Shown piece after piece: positions 35,367 to 45,021 of a stretch of 64,000 nt of DNA (its first letter is position 1; the number at the start of each line of letters is the position of its first letter). The notes beneath the pieces were generated by a model, which was not told the DNA's origin, made no database searches, and saw nothing but the letters and a program-made list of their open reading frames with translations. The stretch comes from Streptomyces sp. Je 1-369. GTDB lineage: Bacteria > Actinomycetota > Actinomycetes > Streptomycetales > Streptomycetaceae. The stretch is taken from contig NZ_CP101750.1 of assembly GCF_026810505.1 (NCBI RefSeq), positions 3,687,254 to 3,751,253 on the forward strand, read 5' to 3'. A program made the translations under genes and the position numbers.

Positions 35367-36242
35367 TCAGTAAGCAAACGCGCGTGCCGTGTTCGCCGAG
35401 ACCGCCGTGGCCATGGCGTCCTCGTCGATACCGCGGATTTCGGCCATGGCCCGCACCGTGACCGGAATGAGATACGGGGCGTTGGGCCGTCCGCGGTACG
35501 GAGCGGGCGTCAGGAACGGCGCGTCGGTCTCCACGAGGACCAGGTCGAGCGGCGCGACGGCCAGCGCGTCCCGCAGCCCCTGCGCGTTCTTGAAGGTCAC
35601 GTTGCCCGCGAAGGACATGAAGTAGCCGTGCTCGGCGCAGATGCGGGCCATGTCGGCGTCGCCGGAGTAGCAGTGGAAGACGGTGCGCTCGGGGGCGCCC
35701 TCCTCCTTCAGGACCCGCAGCACATCGTCGTGGGCTTCGCGATCGTGGATGACCAGCGCCTTGCCGTGCCGCTTGGCGATCTCGATGTGCGCGCGGAACG
35801 ACCGCTCCTGGGCGGCCATGCCCTCGGGGCCCGTGCGGAAGTAGTCGAGGCCGGTCTCGCCGACGCCGAGCACGTGCGGCAGGGCGGCGAGCCGGTCGAT
35901 CTCGGCGAGCGCCTCGTCGAGGGCGGCGTCACCGCCGGGCTCGCGGGCGCCCTGCCGGGACCAGCCGTCGGGGTCGCCGAGGACGATGCGGGGCGCCTCG
36001 TTGGGGTGGAGGGCGACGGTGGCGTGCACGCTGTCGTGCGCGGCGGCGGTCTCCGCCGCCCACCGCGAGCCGCGTACGTCGCACCCCACCTGGACCACCG
36101 TGGTGACGCCGACCGACGCGGCCTTGGCGAGGCCCTCCGCCACGGTGCCCGACTGCATGTCGAGGTGGGTGTGGGAGTCGGCGACCGCCACCCGGAGCGG
36201 TGCGGGCAGGGGCGGCGGTACGTCGGCGTTCTTCGAAGGCAT
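35367..36242 (-). CDS. tatD: TatD family metal-dependent hydrolase (3'-5' DNase)
   Basis: 291 aa. Amidohydrolase-fold metal ligands: DSHTHLD at the N-terminus, Glu in GVGETGLDYFR, His in LVIHDREAHDD, HCYSGD and VETDAPFL. TatD proteins act as metal-dependent exonucleases with roles in DNA repair or RNA quality control. It lies 48 nt after a zinc-ribbon gene on the same strand. Confidence 0.93.
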   Translation of the reverse strand: MPSKNADVPPPLPAPLRVAVADSHTHLDMQSGTVAEGLAKAASVGVTTVVQVGCDVRGSRWAAETAAAHDSVHATVALHPNEAPRIVLGDPDGWSRQGAREPGGDAALDEALAEIDRLAALPHVLGVGETGLDYFRTGPEGMAAQERSFRAHIEIAKRHGKALVIHDREAHDDVLRVLKEEGAPERTVFHCYSGDADMARICAEHGYFMSFAGNVTFKNAQGLRDALAVAPLDLVLVETDAPFLTPAPYRGRPNAPYLIPVTVRAMAEIRGIDEDAMATAVSANTARAFAY

Positions 36243-36290
36243 GCCTCGATCCTACGAAGAGGAGCCCGCACCCGGGACCGGGCCCAGGGC

Positions 36291-36740
36291 CTAGTGCGCC
36301 CTGCGGTGCTGGAACGGATGCAGCAGGTCGGAGAGGTGCCAGTGGTGGCGTTCCGCGGCACCGTCCGTGTCCGTCCCACCGGCACCCGGCTCGACCGGGT
36401 CCACCGGCCCGGCCGGCTTCCCGACCCCCTTCGCCGCGCCCTTCCCCGGATCCGCGTGCTGCCGCCGCATCATGTCGAGCACCGAGGACACCTGCCCGGC
36501 CCGCATGATCCGCACGACGTGGCCACCGCAGTTCAGACACGTGGGCCGGGTCAGCGGCGACGGCACGCGCGCGCCGTCCGCCGTGTACGTCACGAACTCC
36601 TGACCCGTGGCGTCCACATGGTGCTCTATCTCGTAGGACTGCTCCCAGCCGTGCCCGCACCGCATGCAGGCGAAGGCGTACGACTCCTGAACGACATTCA
36701 GCGCCGTGGTGGGGTGGCCGGTGTCTGCGATCTCACTCAT
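36291..36740 (-). CDS. Zinc-ribbon protein of unknown function
   Basis: 149 aa from the ATG at 36740 (MSEIADTGHPTTALNVVQES). Two CxxC knuckles, ACMRCG and CLNCGG, enclose a small beta domain (EIEHHVDATGQEFVTYTADG) that looks like a zinc ribbon. The C-terminal third is Gly/Pro-rich and ends with a His-rich HHWHLSDLLHPFQHRRAH tail that could also bind metal. Family not named; similar proteins are widespread in Streptomyces beside tatD (recollection). Confidence 0.72.
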   Translation of the reverse strand: MSEIADTGHPTTALNVVQESYAFACMRCGHGWEQSYEIEHHVDATGQEFVTYTADGARVPSPLTRPTCLNCGGHVVRIMRAGQVSSVLDMMRRQHADPGKGAAKGVGKPAGPVDPVEPGAGGTDTDGAAERHHWHLSDLLHPFQHRRAH

Positions 36741-36884
36741 GCCAGCTGCTCCTCTTGCCCGGGGGACAAGCACTGCCGGTGTCCGGGAGTGCCCCGGGCC
36801 GGAAGCGTGGGGACGGGTGCGTCCCTTCAACCAGTGGACGCCTTTCCGGGAGCGAGCGCATCAGACCTGTCGAGCATTGGAGCC

Positions 36885-36919
36885 GTTTTGGCCTTTCCTT
36901 AGGAAAGGGGCCCGAAAAC
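36885..36919 (-). terminator. Possible terminator hairpin after rsmI
   Basis: CCTTTCC and GGAAAGG form a tight stem, extended with a bulge by GTTTT (36885-) and AAAAC (-36919). It lies about 30 nt past the rsmI stop, on the minus strand. Confidence 0.55.
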
Positions 36920-36948
36920 AGCCTGGTGCGCGGCCCGCGCTTTGCTTT

Positions 36949-37845
36949 TCACGATAGTCCTTTGCCTGCCGATGGGCTGCCGCGATCCGCATTCTTTGCC
37001 GCCACGACGGCATCGAACACCTCCCGTTTGGGAAGGCCCGCTTCGGCGGCCACCGCGGCGATCGCCTCCTTGCGTCGCTCGCCCGCCTCCTCGCGCACCC
37101 GCACCCTGCGCACCAGCTCGTCCGGACCGAGTTCTCCGGCACTTCTCTCGGGCGCACCCTCCACGACGACGGTGATCTCGCCCCGTACGCCGTCGGCGGC
37201 CCACTCGGCGAGTTCCTTCAACGAACCGCGCTTGACCTCTTCGTACGTCTTGGTCAGCTCGCGGCAGACCGCGGCCCTGCGCTCCTCGCCGAACGCCTCG
37301 GCCATCGCGGCGAGCGTGTCGTCGATGCGGTGCGGCGCCTCGAAGTACACGAGGGTCCTGCGGTCCTCCGCGACCTCCTTGAGCCGCGAGAGCCGCTCGC
37401 CCGCCTTGCGCGGCAGGAACCCCTCGAAGCAGAAGCGGTCGACGGGCAGCCCGGAGAGGGCGAGCGCGGTGAGCACGGCCGACGGGCCGGGCACGGCCGT
37501 CACCCGCACGTCCCGCTCGACGGCCGCCGCGACCAGGCGGTAGCCGGGGTCGGAGACGGACGGCATGCCCGCGTCCGTCACGAGCAGCACGCGCGCGCCG
37601 CCCACCAGCGCCTCGACCAGCTCGGGCGTGCGCGCGGTCTCGTTGCCCTCGAAGTACGAGACGACCCGCCCGCCGACCTGCACACCGAGCGCCTGGGTGA
37701 GCCTGCGCAGGCGCCGCGTGTCCTCGGCGGCGACGACGTCGGCCGACTCCAGCTCGGCGGCGAGCCGCGGCGGCGCGTCGGCGACGTCGCCGATGGGCGT
37801 GCCTGCCAACACAAGGGTTCCGGGGGAATCAGCGCTTCCTGTCAC
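36949..37845 (-). CDS. rsmI: 16S rRNA (cytidine1402-2'-O)-methyltransferase
   Basis: 298 aa. TIGR-type methyltransferase with LVLAGTPIGDVADAPPR at the N-terminus, VAAEDTRR, LVTDAGMPSVSDPG and VPGPSAVLTALALSG, all typical of RsmI (tetrapyrrole-methylase fold). It 2'-O-methylates C1402 in the decoding centre. It is divergent from pmt with 62 nt between starts, a pairing conserved in actinobacteria. Confidence 0.95.
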   Translation of the reverse strand: MTGSADSPGTLVLAGTPIGDVADAPPRLAAELESADVVAAEDTRRLRRLTQALGVQVGGRVVSYFEGNETARTPELVEALVGGARVLLVTDAGMPSVSDPGYRLVAAAVERDVRVTAVPGPSAVLTALALSGLPVDRFCFEGFLPRKAGERLSRLKEVAEDRRTLVYFEAPHRIDDTLAAMAEAFGEERRAAVCRELTKTYEEVKRGSLKELAEWAADGVRGEITVVVEGAPERSAGELGPDELVRRVRVREEAGERRKEAIAAVAAEAGLPKREVFDAVVAAKNADRGSPSAGKGLS

Positions 37846-37907
37846 TGTTCCATCCTCGCAGGGCCCACGGACGGGACTCGCACAGTCTGGTTCCCTACGA
37901 TGGCGCG

Positions 37908-39647
37908 GTGACCAGTACCGCGTCTTCCCCGGACACCCGCGAGGGCCAGGCAGCCGAGGAGCAGCAGCCCCCGTGGCAGCGGCGGCTGCGCAGATTCGGC
38001 CATGTGGAGCGGCCCAGGGACGACGTGAGGGCGCGCCTCGTGCCCGCGTACACGCGGCCGAGCCCCCGCCTGTGGATGACGCTCGGCCTGTCGAAGCGGG
38101 CCGCGGACCAGGTGGGCCGCTGGTCCGGCTGGGTCGGTCCGCTGCTGATCACGCTCGTCGCCGGGGTGACCCGCTTCTGGAACCTCGGCAATCCGAAGGC
38201 CGTGATATTCGACGAGACGTACTACGCGAAGGACGCCTGGGCGCTCATCCACCGCGGCTTCGAGACCAACTGGCCGGAGAAGGTCAACGGCGACGTCCTC
38301 GAGCAGGGCAGCGACATCGCGATCCCGCACGACGCGGCGTACGTGGTGCATCCGCCGGTCGGCAAGTACGTGATCGGCGTCGGCGAGTGGCTGTTCGGTT
38401 TCGACCCGTTCGGCTGGCGCTTCATGACGGCGGTGCTCGGCACGCTGTCGGTGCTGATGCTGTGCCGGATCGGGCGGCGCCTCTTCCGCTCGACGTTCCT
38501 CGGCTGCCTGGCGGGCGCGCTGCTCGCGGTGGACGGCCTGCACTACGTGATGAGCCGCACGGCGCTGCTCGACCAGGTCCTGATGTTCTTCGTGCTCGCC
38601 GCGTTCGGGTGCTTCCTGATCGACAGGGACAAGGCGCGGGCCCGGCTCGCGGCCGCCCTGCCCGCCGACGAGGACGGGCGGGTGCGCCCCGACGCGCACG
38701 TCGCCCGGACGGCACGCCTGGGGTGGCGGCCGTGGCGGTGGGCGGCCGGGCTCTGCCTGGGCCTCGCCTTCGGCACGAAGTGGAACGGCCTGTACGTCAT
38801 GGTCTTCTTCTGCCTGATGACCGTGGTCTGGGACGTGGGCGCGCGCCGGGTGGCCGGTGCGGTGCGGCCCTACCGCGCGGTGCTGCGCCGGGACGTGCTC
38901 CCGGCCTTCGTGTCGACGGTGCCGGTGGCGCTCGCCACGTACGTCGTCTCCTGGCTCGGCTGGATCCTCTCGCCGACGGACGGCACCGGCGGCTACTACC
39001 GCAACTGGGCGGCGACGGCGGGCAAGGGCGGCGACTGGACGTGGCTGCCGGACTGGGTGCGCAGCCTGTGGCACTACGAGCACGCGGTGTACGAGTTCCA
39101 CGTGGGCCTCTCCTCGCCGCACACCTACCAGTCCAACCCGTGGAGCTGGATCGTCGACGGCAGGCCCGTCTCGTACTTCTACGAGTCGCCGCTGCCCGGC
39201 AAGGACGGCTGCCCCTCGGACACCTCGGAGAAGTGCGCCCGCGAGGTCCTCGCGCTCGGCACGCCCCTGCTGTGGTGGGCGGCGGCTTTCGCACTTCTCT
39301 ACGTCCTGTGGCGGTGGGCGTTCCGCCGCGACTGGCGGGCGGGCGCGATCCTGTGCGGCGTCGTGGCGGGCTATCTGCCCTGGTTCTTCTACCAGGAGCG
39401 GACGATCTTCTACTTCTACGCGGTCGTCTTCGTGCCGTTCCTGTGTCTCGCGCTGGCGATGATGATCGGCGCGATGCTGGGCCCGCCGGGATCGACCGAA
39501 CGGCGCCGGGTCGTGGGCGCCGCGGCCTCGGGCGTCCTCGTCCTGCTCATCCTCTGGAACTTCATCTATTTCTGGCCGATCTACACGGGCACCGCGATTC
39601 CGATCGAATCGTGGCGGTCGCGGATGTGGCTGGATACGTGGGTGTGA
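37908..39647 (+). CDS. pmt: Polyprenyl-phosphate-mannose:protein O-mannosyltransferase
   Basis: 579 aa, GT39 family with about ten or eleven membrane helices. The catalytic Asp-Glu pair is in VIFDETYYAKDAW in the first extracytoplasmic loop, followed by HPPVGKYVIG. It moves mannose from polyprenyl-P-mannose to Ser/Thr of exported proteins. In S. coelicolor Pmt is needed for phage phiC31 infection and normal antibiotic sensitivity. The cytosolic N-terminus (about 80 aa) is basic. It is divergent from rsmI. Confidence 0.95.
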   Translation: MTSTASSPDTREGQAAEEQQPPWQRRLRRFGHVERPRDDVRARLVPAYTRPSPRLWMTLGLSKRAADQVGRWSGWVGPLLITLVAGVTRFWNLGNPKAVIFDETYYAKDAWALIHRGFETNWPEKVNGDVLEQGSDIAIPHDAAYVVHPPVGKYVIGVGEWLFGFDPFGWRFMTAVLGTLSVLMLCRIGRRLFRSTFLGCLAGALLAVDGLHYVMSRTALLDQVLMFFVLAAFGCFLIDRDKARARLAAALPADEDGRVRPDAHVARTARLGWRPWRWAAGLCLGLAFGTKWNGLYVMVFFCLMTVVWDVGARRVAGAVRPYRAVLRRDVLPAFVSTVPVALATYVVSWLGWILSPTDGTGGYYRNWAATAGKGGDWTWLPDWVRSLWHYEHAVYEFHVGLSSPHTYQSNPWSWIVDGRPVSYFYESPLPGKDGCPSDTSEKCAREVLALGTPLLWWAAAFALLYVLWRWAFRRDWRAGAILCGVVAGYLPWFFYQERTIFYFYAVVFVPFLCLALAMMIGAMLGPPGSTERRRVVGAAASGVLVLLILWNFIYFWPIYTGTAIPIESWRSRMWLDTWV

Positions 39648-39803
39648 CGCCCCCGGTGCCGCGCATCGGTGTAGTACACACCTTGGACACTGTCGGATAA
39701 CAACAGCCTCGTCCTTCACCCCCCTTCCCCCCGGCCCTTTAGTGTTCAGGGCGAATGACCTTCCCGGACCCGTCCGGGAGGGCTCCTGGGGAGGGGGCGC
39801 ATC

Positions 39804-41432
39804 GTGCGCAGAGGAGCAAAGGCCGCGTTGGCCGGTGGGGTCTTCGCCGTCATGGTGGGGGGCGCCGGGTACGGCGCGTACACGTTGGTGAGCGACGTGA
39901 GCGGGGACGACGGTTCGCCGCGCTCGGAGTCGGCCGAGGTGAAGACGGGACCGCCGTCGGACGGTGAAGTCCGTGAGACGGCCCGTGAGTTCCTGGCGGC
40001 CTGGGCGAAGGGCGACGCCGGGCAGGCCGCGGCGTACACGAACAACTCCGCGGCGGCCGAGGAAGCGCTGACCGGATTCCGCGAGGACGCGCACCTCACC
40101 GAGGCGAAGCTCGTCCCGAAGAAGGCGTCCGGCGCCCGCGTGCCGTTCTCCGTGTCGACGACGGTGTCGTACAAGGGAAAGAGCAAGCCCTTCGCGTACG
40201 ACTCGCAGCTCACCGTCGTCCGCGGCAAGACCACCGGGCGCGCGCTCGTCGACTGGTCGCAAAGCGTCATCCACCCTTCCCTGGAGAAGGGCGACACCCT
40301 CGTGACGGGCGAGTCGGCGTCCCCGCCCATCCAGGCCGTGGACCGCGCGGGCACCGTCCTGCGCGAGAAGGACTACCCGTCGCTCGGCCCGCTCCTGGAC
40401 CAGCTCCGCGCGAAGTACGGCGAGAGCGCGGGCGGAAAACCGGGCGTGGAGCTGTACGTCCAGCACGCGAACGACGACGCCGGCACCCGCTCCCTGGTCA
40501 GCCTCGCGCCCGGCAAGCCGGGCAAGCTGCGCACGACGCTCAGCGCGGGCGTGCAGAAGGCGGCGGAGCAGGCGGTCCTGCGCAGCGACGAGTCGTCCGT
40601 GGTCGCGCTGAAGCCGAGCACCGGTGAGGTCCTCGCGGTCGCCAACAACCGCAAGGACGCGTTCAACGCGGCGTTCCTCGGCAAGGTGCCGCCCGGCTCG
40701 ACGATGAAGATCGTCTCGGCGGCGATGCTCATCGACAAGGGCGTGACGAAGGCGAGCGGCCCCGCGCCCTGCCCGGCCTCCGCGACCTGGCAGAGCCAGA
40801 CGTTCAACAACCTGGAGGGCATGACGCCCAACGAGTCCGCGACGTTCTCCGAGGACTTCGCGCGCTCCTGCAACACCGCGTTCGTGAAGCTCATCGACGA
40901 GGACGGCATATCGGACGCCTCCCTCACCGAGGAGGCGCGGAACAACTTCGGCCTGGGCCAGGACTGGCAGGTCGGCATCCCGTCCTACGACGGTTCCGTC
41001 CCCGAGTCGTCCGGCCCCAACCGCGCGGCGAACGCCATAGGCCAGGGCGAGGTCCTGATGAACCCGCTGAACATGGCGTCGGTCACGGCGACGGCGATGA
41101 CGGGCAGCTTCCGGCAGCCCGTGATCGTGCCGCCCTCCCTCGACGACCGCCAACTGGCCACCGCCCAGGGCCTGCGCGCATCGACCGTCCAGCAGCTGCG
41201 CCAGATGATGAACCGCACGGCGGTCAGCGGCACCGGCGCACGCGCCATGGCGGGGCTGGGCAGTGACGTCGGCGCGAAGACCGGGTCGGCCGAGATCGGC
41301 GGCCAGGAGGTGTCGGACAGCTGGTTCACGGGATACCGGGGCGACGTCGCGGTGGCCGCGCTGGCGCAGCGGGGCGGGCACGGCGGCGACGCGGCGGGGC
41401 CGATCGTGGCGGCGGTGCTGGGCGCAGGGTAA
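39804..41432 (+). CDS. Class B penicillin-binding protein, copy 1
   Basis: 542 aa from a GTG preceded by GGGGAGGGGG. Order: signal anchor (LAGGVFAVMVGGAGYGAYTL), an NTF2-like/MecR1-type N-terminal domain (EFLAAWAKGDAGQAAAYTNN), then the transpeptidase domain with Ser299 in PGSTMK, SCN and K492-T-G-S. This architecture is shared with MecA-like proteins. It cross-links peptidoglycan outside the membrane. The next gene is a full-length paralogue in tandem. Similar pairs in Streptomyces have been linked with sporulation or antibiotic stress, but the role here is not known. Confidence 0.92.
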   Translation: MRRGAKAALAGGVFAVMVGGAGYGAYTLVSDVSGDDGSPRSESAEVKTGPPSDGEVRETAREFLAAWAKGDAGQAAAYTNNSAAAEEALTGFREDAHLTEAKLVPKKASGARVPFSVSTTVSYKGKSKPFAYDSQLTVVRGKTTGRALVDWSQSVIHPSLEKGDTLVTGESASPPIQAVDRAGTVLREKDYPSLGPLLDQLRAKYGESAGGKPGVELYVQHANDDAGTRSLVSLAPGKPGKLRTTLSAGVQKAAEQAVLRSDESSVVALKPSTGEVLAVANNRKDAFNAAFLGKVPPGSTMKIVSAAMLIDKGVTKASGPAPCPASATWQSQTFNNLEGMTPNESATFSEDFARSCNTAFVKLIDEDGISDASLTEEARNNFGLGQDWQVGIPSYDGSVPESSGPNRAANAIGQGEVLMNPLNMASVTATAMTGSFRQPVIVPPSLDDRQLATAQGLRASTVQQLRQMMNRTAVSGTGARAMAGLGSDVGAKTGSAEIGGQEVSDSWFTGYRGDVAVAALAQRGGHGGDAAGPIVAAVLGAG

Positions 41433-41560
41433 TCGGTGCGGGGGTCCCTCGCCCGGCCGGGCGAGGAACTGGTCAAGGGCTTCTCCGTACGCCTCTAAGG
41501 TGGCCTTCCGGTGAGGAACCGGGGGTTCTGACGGGGGTTCTGGGGAGCAGCGGAGGGTTT

Positions 41561-43345
41561 GTGGGCAAGCGAAGGCGCGCTACGGGGCGCAAGAACGTCG
41601 GCGGCGGCGTTGGCGGCGGTGTCGGCGGCCGTGTGGGTGCCGGTGTCGGCGGCCGTGCCGGTGTCGGTGTCGGTGTCGGCAACATGAAGGTGCACCCTGG
41701 TCTGCTCGGCGGGGCGGCGGCCGTGGTCGTGTGCGGTGTGGGGGCCGCCGCGTTCGCGCTGTCCGGCGGTTCTGGCTCCGGGGGCGGTTCGACCGTCGAC
41801 GAGAAGCCGGTGGCGTCGGGCCCGCCGAAGCCCGCCGAAGTCCGGTCCACCGCTCGGGCGTTCCTCACCGCGTGGGCGGAGGGGAACACGACCCGCGCGG
41901 CCGCGCTCACGGACGATCCGGCGGCGGCGAAGAAGGCCCTGACGTCGTACCGCAAGGACGCGCACCTCACGAAGCCCCGTCTGAAGCCGGGCAAGCGCGC
42001 GGGCGCCGACGTGCCGTTCGAGGCGGCGGCCACGGTGTCGTACGAGGGAAAGAGCAAGGCCCTGTCGTACGAGTCCGAACTCACGGTCGTCCGCAGGAAG
42101 AGCGACGGGGAAACGCTGGTCGGCTGGGCGCCCTCGGTGGTCCACCCGGACCTCAAGGAAGGCGACCGCCTGGTCACGGGCGAGGCGGGCGACCCGCCGA
42201 TCAAGGCGGTGGACCGGGACGGCGCGGAGCTGACGGCGGCGAAGTACCCGTCGCTGGGCACGGTGCTCGACGGGCTGCGCGAGAAGTACGGCAAGGAGGC
42301 GGGCGGCAAGGCGGGGGTGGAGCTGCGGGTGGTCCGTGCGGAGAAGCCGGAGGCGAAGGGGGGCGGGGCCGGTAAGGGCGACTCCAAGGCGACGCCCGAC
42401 AAGACGCTCCTCACGCTCTCCCCCGGCACTCCGGGAACGCTTGAGACGACGTTCAGCGGCTCGCTCCAGTCGACCGCCGAACGCGAGACCGCGAAGCGGA
42501 AGCGTGCGTCCGTCGTGGTCGTGAAACCCAGCACCGGCGAGATCCTGGCCGCGGCCAACTCCGAACCGGCCGGCTTCAACACGGCGTTCCAGGGCTCGAT
42601 CGCGCCCGGCTCCACGATGAAGGTCATCAGCTCGTCGATGCTCCTGGAGAAGAAGCTCGCCGGAGTCGACAAGAAGCACCCGTGCCCCAAGTACGAGACG
42701 TACGGCGGCTGGAAGTTCCAGAACGACGACAAGTTCCAGATCAAGGGCGGCACGTTCCGGGCGAGCTTCGCGCGGTCCTGCAACACGGCTTTCATCAGCC
42801 AGGCCAAGAAGCTGGAGGACGACTCCCTCACCAAGCAGGCGCAGGAGGTCTTCGGCCTCGGCCGCGACAACTGGTCGATCGGCGTCTCGTCCTTCGACGG
42901 AGCGGTGCCGGTGCAGAGCGACGCACAGATGGCGGCGTCGCTCATCGGCCAGGGCGGTGTACGCATGAACCCCCTGAACATGGCGTCGGTCGCCGCGACG
43001 GTGAAGTCGGGCACGTTCCGGCAGCCCTATCTGGTCTCGCCGGACGTCGACGACCGCAAGCTGGCGACGGCGACGCGCAAGATGTCGGGCTCCACGGCGG
43101 CGGCGCTGCGGGACCTGATGCACTACACGGCGGTGGCGGGCACGGCGACCAAGCCGATGTCGGGCCTCGGCTCCGACATGGGCGCGAAGACGGGCTCGGC
43201 GGAGGTCGACGGCCAGAAGAAGCCGAACGGCTGGTTCACGGCGTACCGGGGCGACCTGGCGTCGGCGGCGGTCGTGCAGGAGGGCGGCCACGGCGGGGAC
43301 TCGGCGGGGCCGGTGGTACGGGCGATGCTGCGGGCAGGGGGCTGA
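41561..43345 (+). CDS. Class B penicillin-binding protein, copy 2
   Basis: 594 aa from the GTG at 41561 (GGAGGG 5 nt upstream). A basic start MGKRRRATGRKN is followed by about 30 residues of Gly/Val repeats (GGGVGGGVGGRVGAGVGG) not found in copy 1, then the membrane anchor. The NTF2-like domain (AFLTAWAEGNTTRAAALTDD) and transpeptidase domain follow, with Ser351 in PGSTMK, SCN and K543-T-G-S. It is about half identical by eye to copy 1 and lies 128 nt downstream, a tandem duplication with later insertions. Confidence 0.92.
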   Translation: MGKRRRATGRKNVGGGVGGGVGGRVGAGVGGRAGVGVGVGNMKVHPGLLGGAAAVVVCGVGAAAFALSGGSGSGGGSTVDEKPVASGPPKPAEVRSTARAFLTAWAEGNTTRAAALTDDPAAAKKALTSYRKDAHLTKPRLKPGKRAGADVPFEAAATVSYEGKSKALSYESELTVVRRKSDGETLVGWAPSVVHPDLKEGDRLVTGEAGDPPIKAVDRDGAELTAAKYPSLGTVLDGLREKYGKEAGGKAGVELRVVRAEKPEAKGGGAGKGDSKATPDKTLLTLSPGTPGTLETTFSGSLQSTAERETAKRKRASVVVVKPSTGEILAAANSEPAGFNTAFQGSIAPGSTMKVISSSMLLEKKLAGVDKKHPCPKYETYGGWKFQNDDKFQIKGGTFRASFARSCNTAFISQAKKLEDDSLTKQAQEVFGLGRDNWSIGVSSFDGAVPVQSDAQMAASLIGQGGVRMNPLNMASVAATVKSGTFRQPYLVSPDVDDRKLATATRKMSGSTAAALRDLMHYTAVAGTATKPMSGLGSDMGAKTGSAEVDGQKKPNGWFTAYRGDLASAAVVQEGGHGGDSAGPVVRAMLRAGG

Positions 43346-43507
43346 GCGACGTCCGCAGGGGCGGGTCGGGACGGCGCAGGAGTTCTTCGAGGCGACGCTG
43401 GGGCGCGGCCACGAGCGCTGCCCGCGTGTGACACGCGCCGGACGGGAGCGTCCGCTATGCGGATACGTGCTCGCGTGCCCCGTACACGGACCGCTAGCGT
43501 GCCGGGC

Positions 43508-44014
43508 ATGAGCGCAACACCACCCGAAGCATCCGATGCCCACCCCCGATTCGCCGAGGCCCTGCACCGACTGGGCCTCGGCGATCTGCTTCCCCGGGTC
43601 CGCCGCTTCCCGGAGCAGACGCGCACCGCGCAGGAGGCGGCCGCGGCGATCGGCTGCGAGCTGAGCCAGATCTGCAAATCCCTGATCTTCGCCGCGGACA
43701 GCGTCCCCGTACTGGTCCTGTTGGACGGAGCGTCGCGGGTCGATCTCGACCTCGTACGGCAGGAGCTGGGCGCGGAGAAGGTGACCCGGGCGAAGGCGGA
43801 CGTGGTCCGTGAGACGACCGGTTACGCGATCGGAGGCGTACCGCCCTTCGGCCACGCCACGAAGACGCGCGTCCTGGCCGACCGCTCCCTCCTCGCCCAC
43901 GACGAGGTGTGGGCGGCGGCCGGTACGCCCTACGCGGTCTTCCCGATGGCACCCGAAGCCCTGATCGCCCAGGCGGGCGCCAGGCTGGTGGACGTGCGCG
44001 AGACGGCCGCGTGA
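43508..44014 (+). CDS. YbaK/ProX family aminoacyl-tRNA deacylase
   Basis: 168 aa from the ATG at 43508. A single YbaK/EbsC domain: AAAIGCELSQICKSLIF with the conserved Lys, VLVLLDGASRVDLDLV, YAIGGVPPFGHATKTRVLAD and FPMAPEAL. These editing-like domains hydrolyse mischarged tRNA, such as Cys- or Ala-tRNA-Pro. The stop overlaps the start of an EamA transporter gene by 4 nt (GTGA), so both are translated together. Confidence 0.9.
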   Translation: MSATPPEASDAHPRFAEALHRLGLGDLLPRVRRFPEQTRTAQEAAAAIGCELSQICKSLIFAADSVPVLVLLDGASRVDLDLVRQELGAEKVTRAKADVVRETTGYAIGGVPPFGHATKTRVLADRSLLAHDEVWAAAGTPYAVFPMAPEALIAQAGARLVDVRETAA

Positions 44015-44862
44015 CCCCGCTGGTCGCGGCGGCCGTCCTGCTCGCCGCCGTCACGCACGCGTGCTGGAACGCGATAGCCCACCACATCACCGACAAGCTG
44101 GTCGGCTTCACGCTCATATCCGGCGGCGGCACGCTGATCGGCCTGCTCCTGTCCCCGTTCGTCCCGATCCCGGACGCGGAGGCCTGGCCCTACCTGGTCC
44201 TCTCCGCGGCGATCCACGTCGGCTACTACGCCCTGCTCATGCGGTCGTTCAAGCTCGGCGACTTCGGCCAGGCCTACCCGATCGCGCGCGGCACGGCGCC
44301 GCTGGTCGTCACCGTGCTCGCGGCGGTCTTCGCGGGCGAGGTCCCGGACGGCTGGCAGGCGGCGGGCGTCGCGGTCTCGTGCGCGGGCCTGACGGGCCTC
44401 GCCCTGTGGGGCATCCGGGGCTCGGGCCGCCGCCCCGACTGGGCGGCGATCGGCGCGGCACTCGCGACGGGCGTCTCGATCGCGGCGTACACGGTGGTGG
44501 ACGGCCTGGGCGTACGGGCCTCCGGCTCCTCCATGGGCTACATCGCGTGGCTGATGATCCTGGAGGGCATCGCGGTCCCCCTCTACGCGGCGTACCGCTG
44601 GCGCACCGAACTGATCCCCCGCCTCCGCCCGTTCGCCCTGGTCGGCCTCGCGGGCGCGGCCCTCTCGGTCTCCGCGTACGGCCTGGTCCTCTGGGCCCAG
44701 ACACGGGCGGACCTGGCCCCGATCTCCGCGCTGCGCGAGTCCTCGATCATCGTCGGCGCGGCGATAGGCGCGGTCTTCTTCAAGGAACGGTTCGGGGCGC
44801 CGCGGTTGGTGGCGGCGGGGTTGATGGTGGCGGGGATCGGGTTGATGCTGCATGCGGGGTAG
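44011..44862 (+). CDS. EamA/DMT superfamily transporter
   Basis: 283 aa from the GTG at 44011. Ten predicted membrane helices in two EamA halves, e.g. LIGLLLSPFVPIPDAEAWPY in the first and SAYGLVLWAQTRADLAPISA-LRESSII in the second, the latter a typical EamA end. Substrate unknown; relatives export amino acids or metabolites. It is translationally coupled to the YbaK-type gene. Confidence 0.88.
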   Translation: MTPLVAAAVLLAAVTHACWNAIAHHITDKLVGFTLISGGGTLIGLLLSPFVPIPDAEAWPYLVLSAAIHVGYYALLMRSFKLGDFGQAYPIARGTAPLVVTVLAAVFAGEVPDGWQAAGVAVSCAGLTGLALWGIRGSGRRPDWAAIGAALATGVSIAAYTVVDGLGVRASGSSMGYIAWLMILEGIAVPLYAAYRWRTELIPRLRPFALVGLAGAALSVSAYGLVLWAQTRADLAPISALRESSIIVGAAIGAVFFKERFGAPRLVAAGLMVAGIGLMLHAG

Positions 44863-45021
44863 TTCCGGCGGCGGTTGGGGTGGGGTGGGGTGGCTTGCCG
44901 TCTGCCGTGCGGCTGCCGTCCGGCGGGTGGCTGCCGTCTGCCGTCCGGCGGCGGGGGGCGGGAGGCGGGGACGCACCGTGAGCCGTTGACCGTGCCGCGC
45001 CGCCGCCCTCCCCCTCCTCCC
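44863..45021. repeat. GC-rich gap with short direct repeats
   Basis: Between the EamA gene and the convergent RsbW-like gene, the segment around 44893-44955 repeats CTGCCGTCCGGCGG and GCCGTCTGCCGT. No gene or clear terminator is seen. Confidence 0.6.

Noticed and set aside
37842..41381. A 1179-codon open frame on the minus strand opposite pmt and the first PBP
   Set aside because: It is the mirror of GC-rich third positions of two well-recognised plus-strand genes; its translation is Arg/Ala/Gly-rich without domains.
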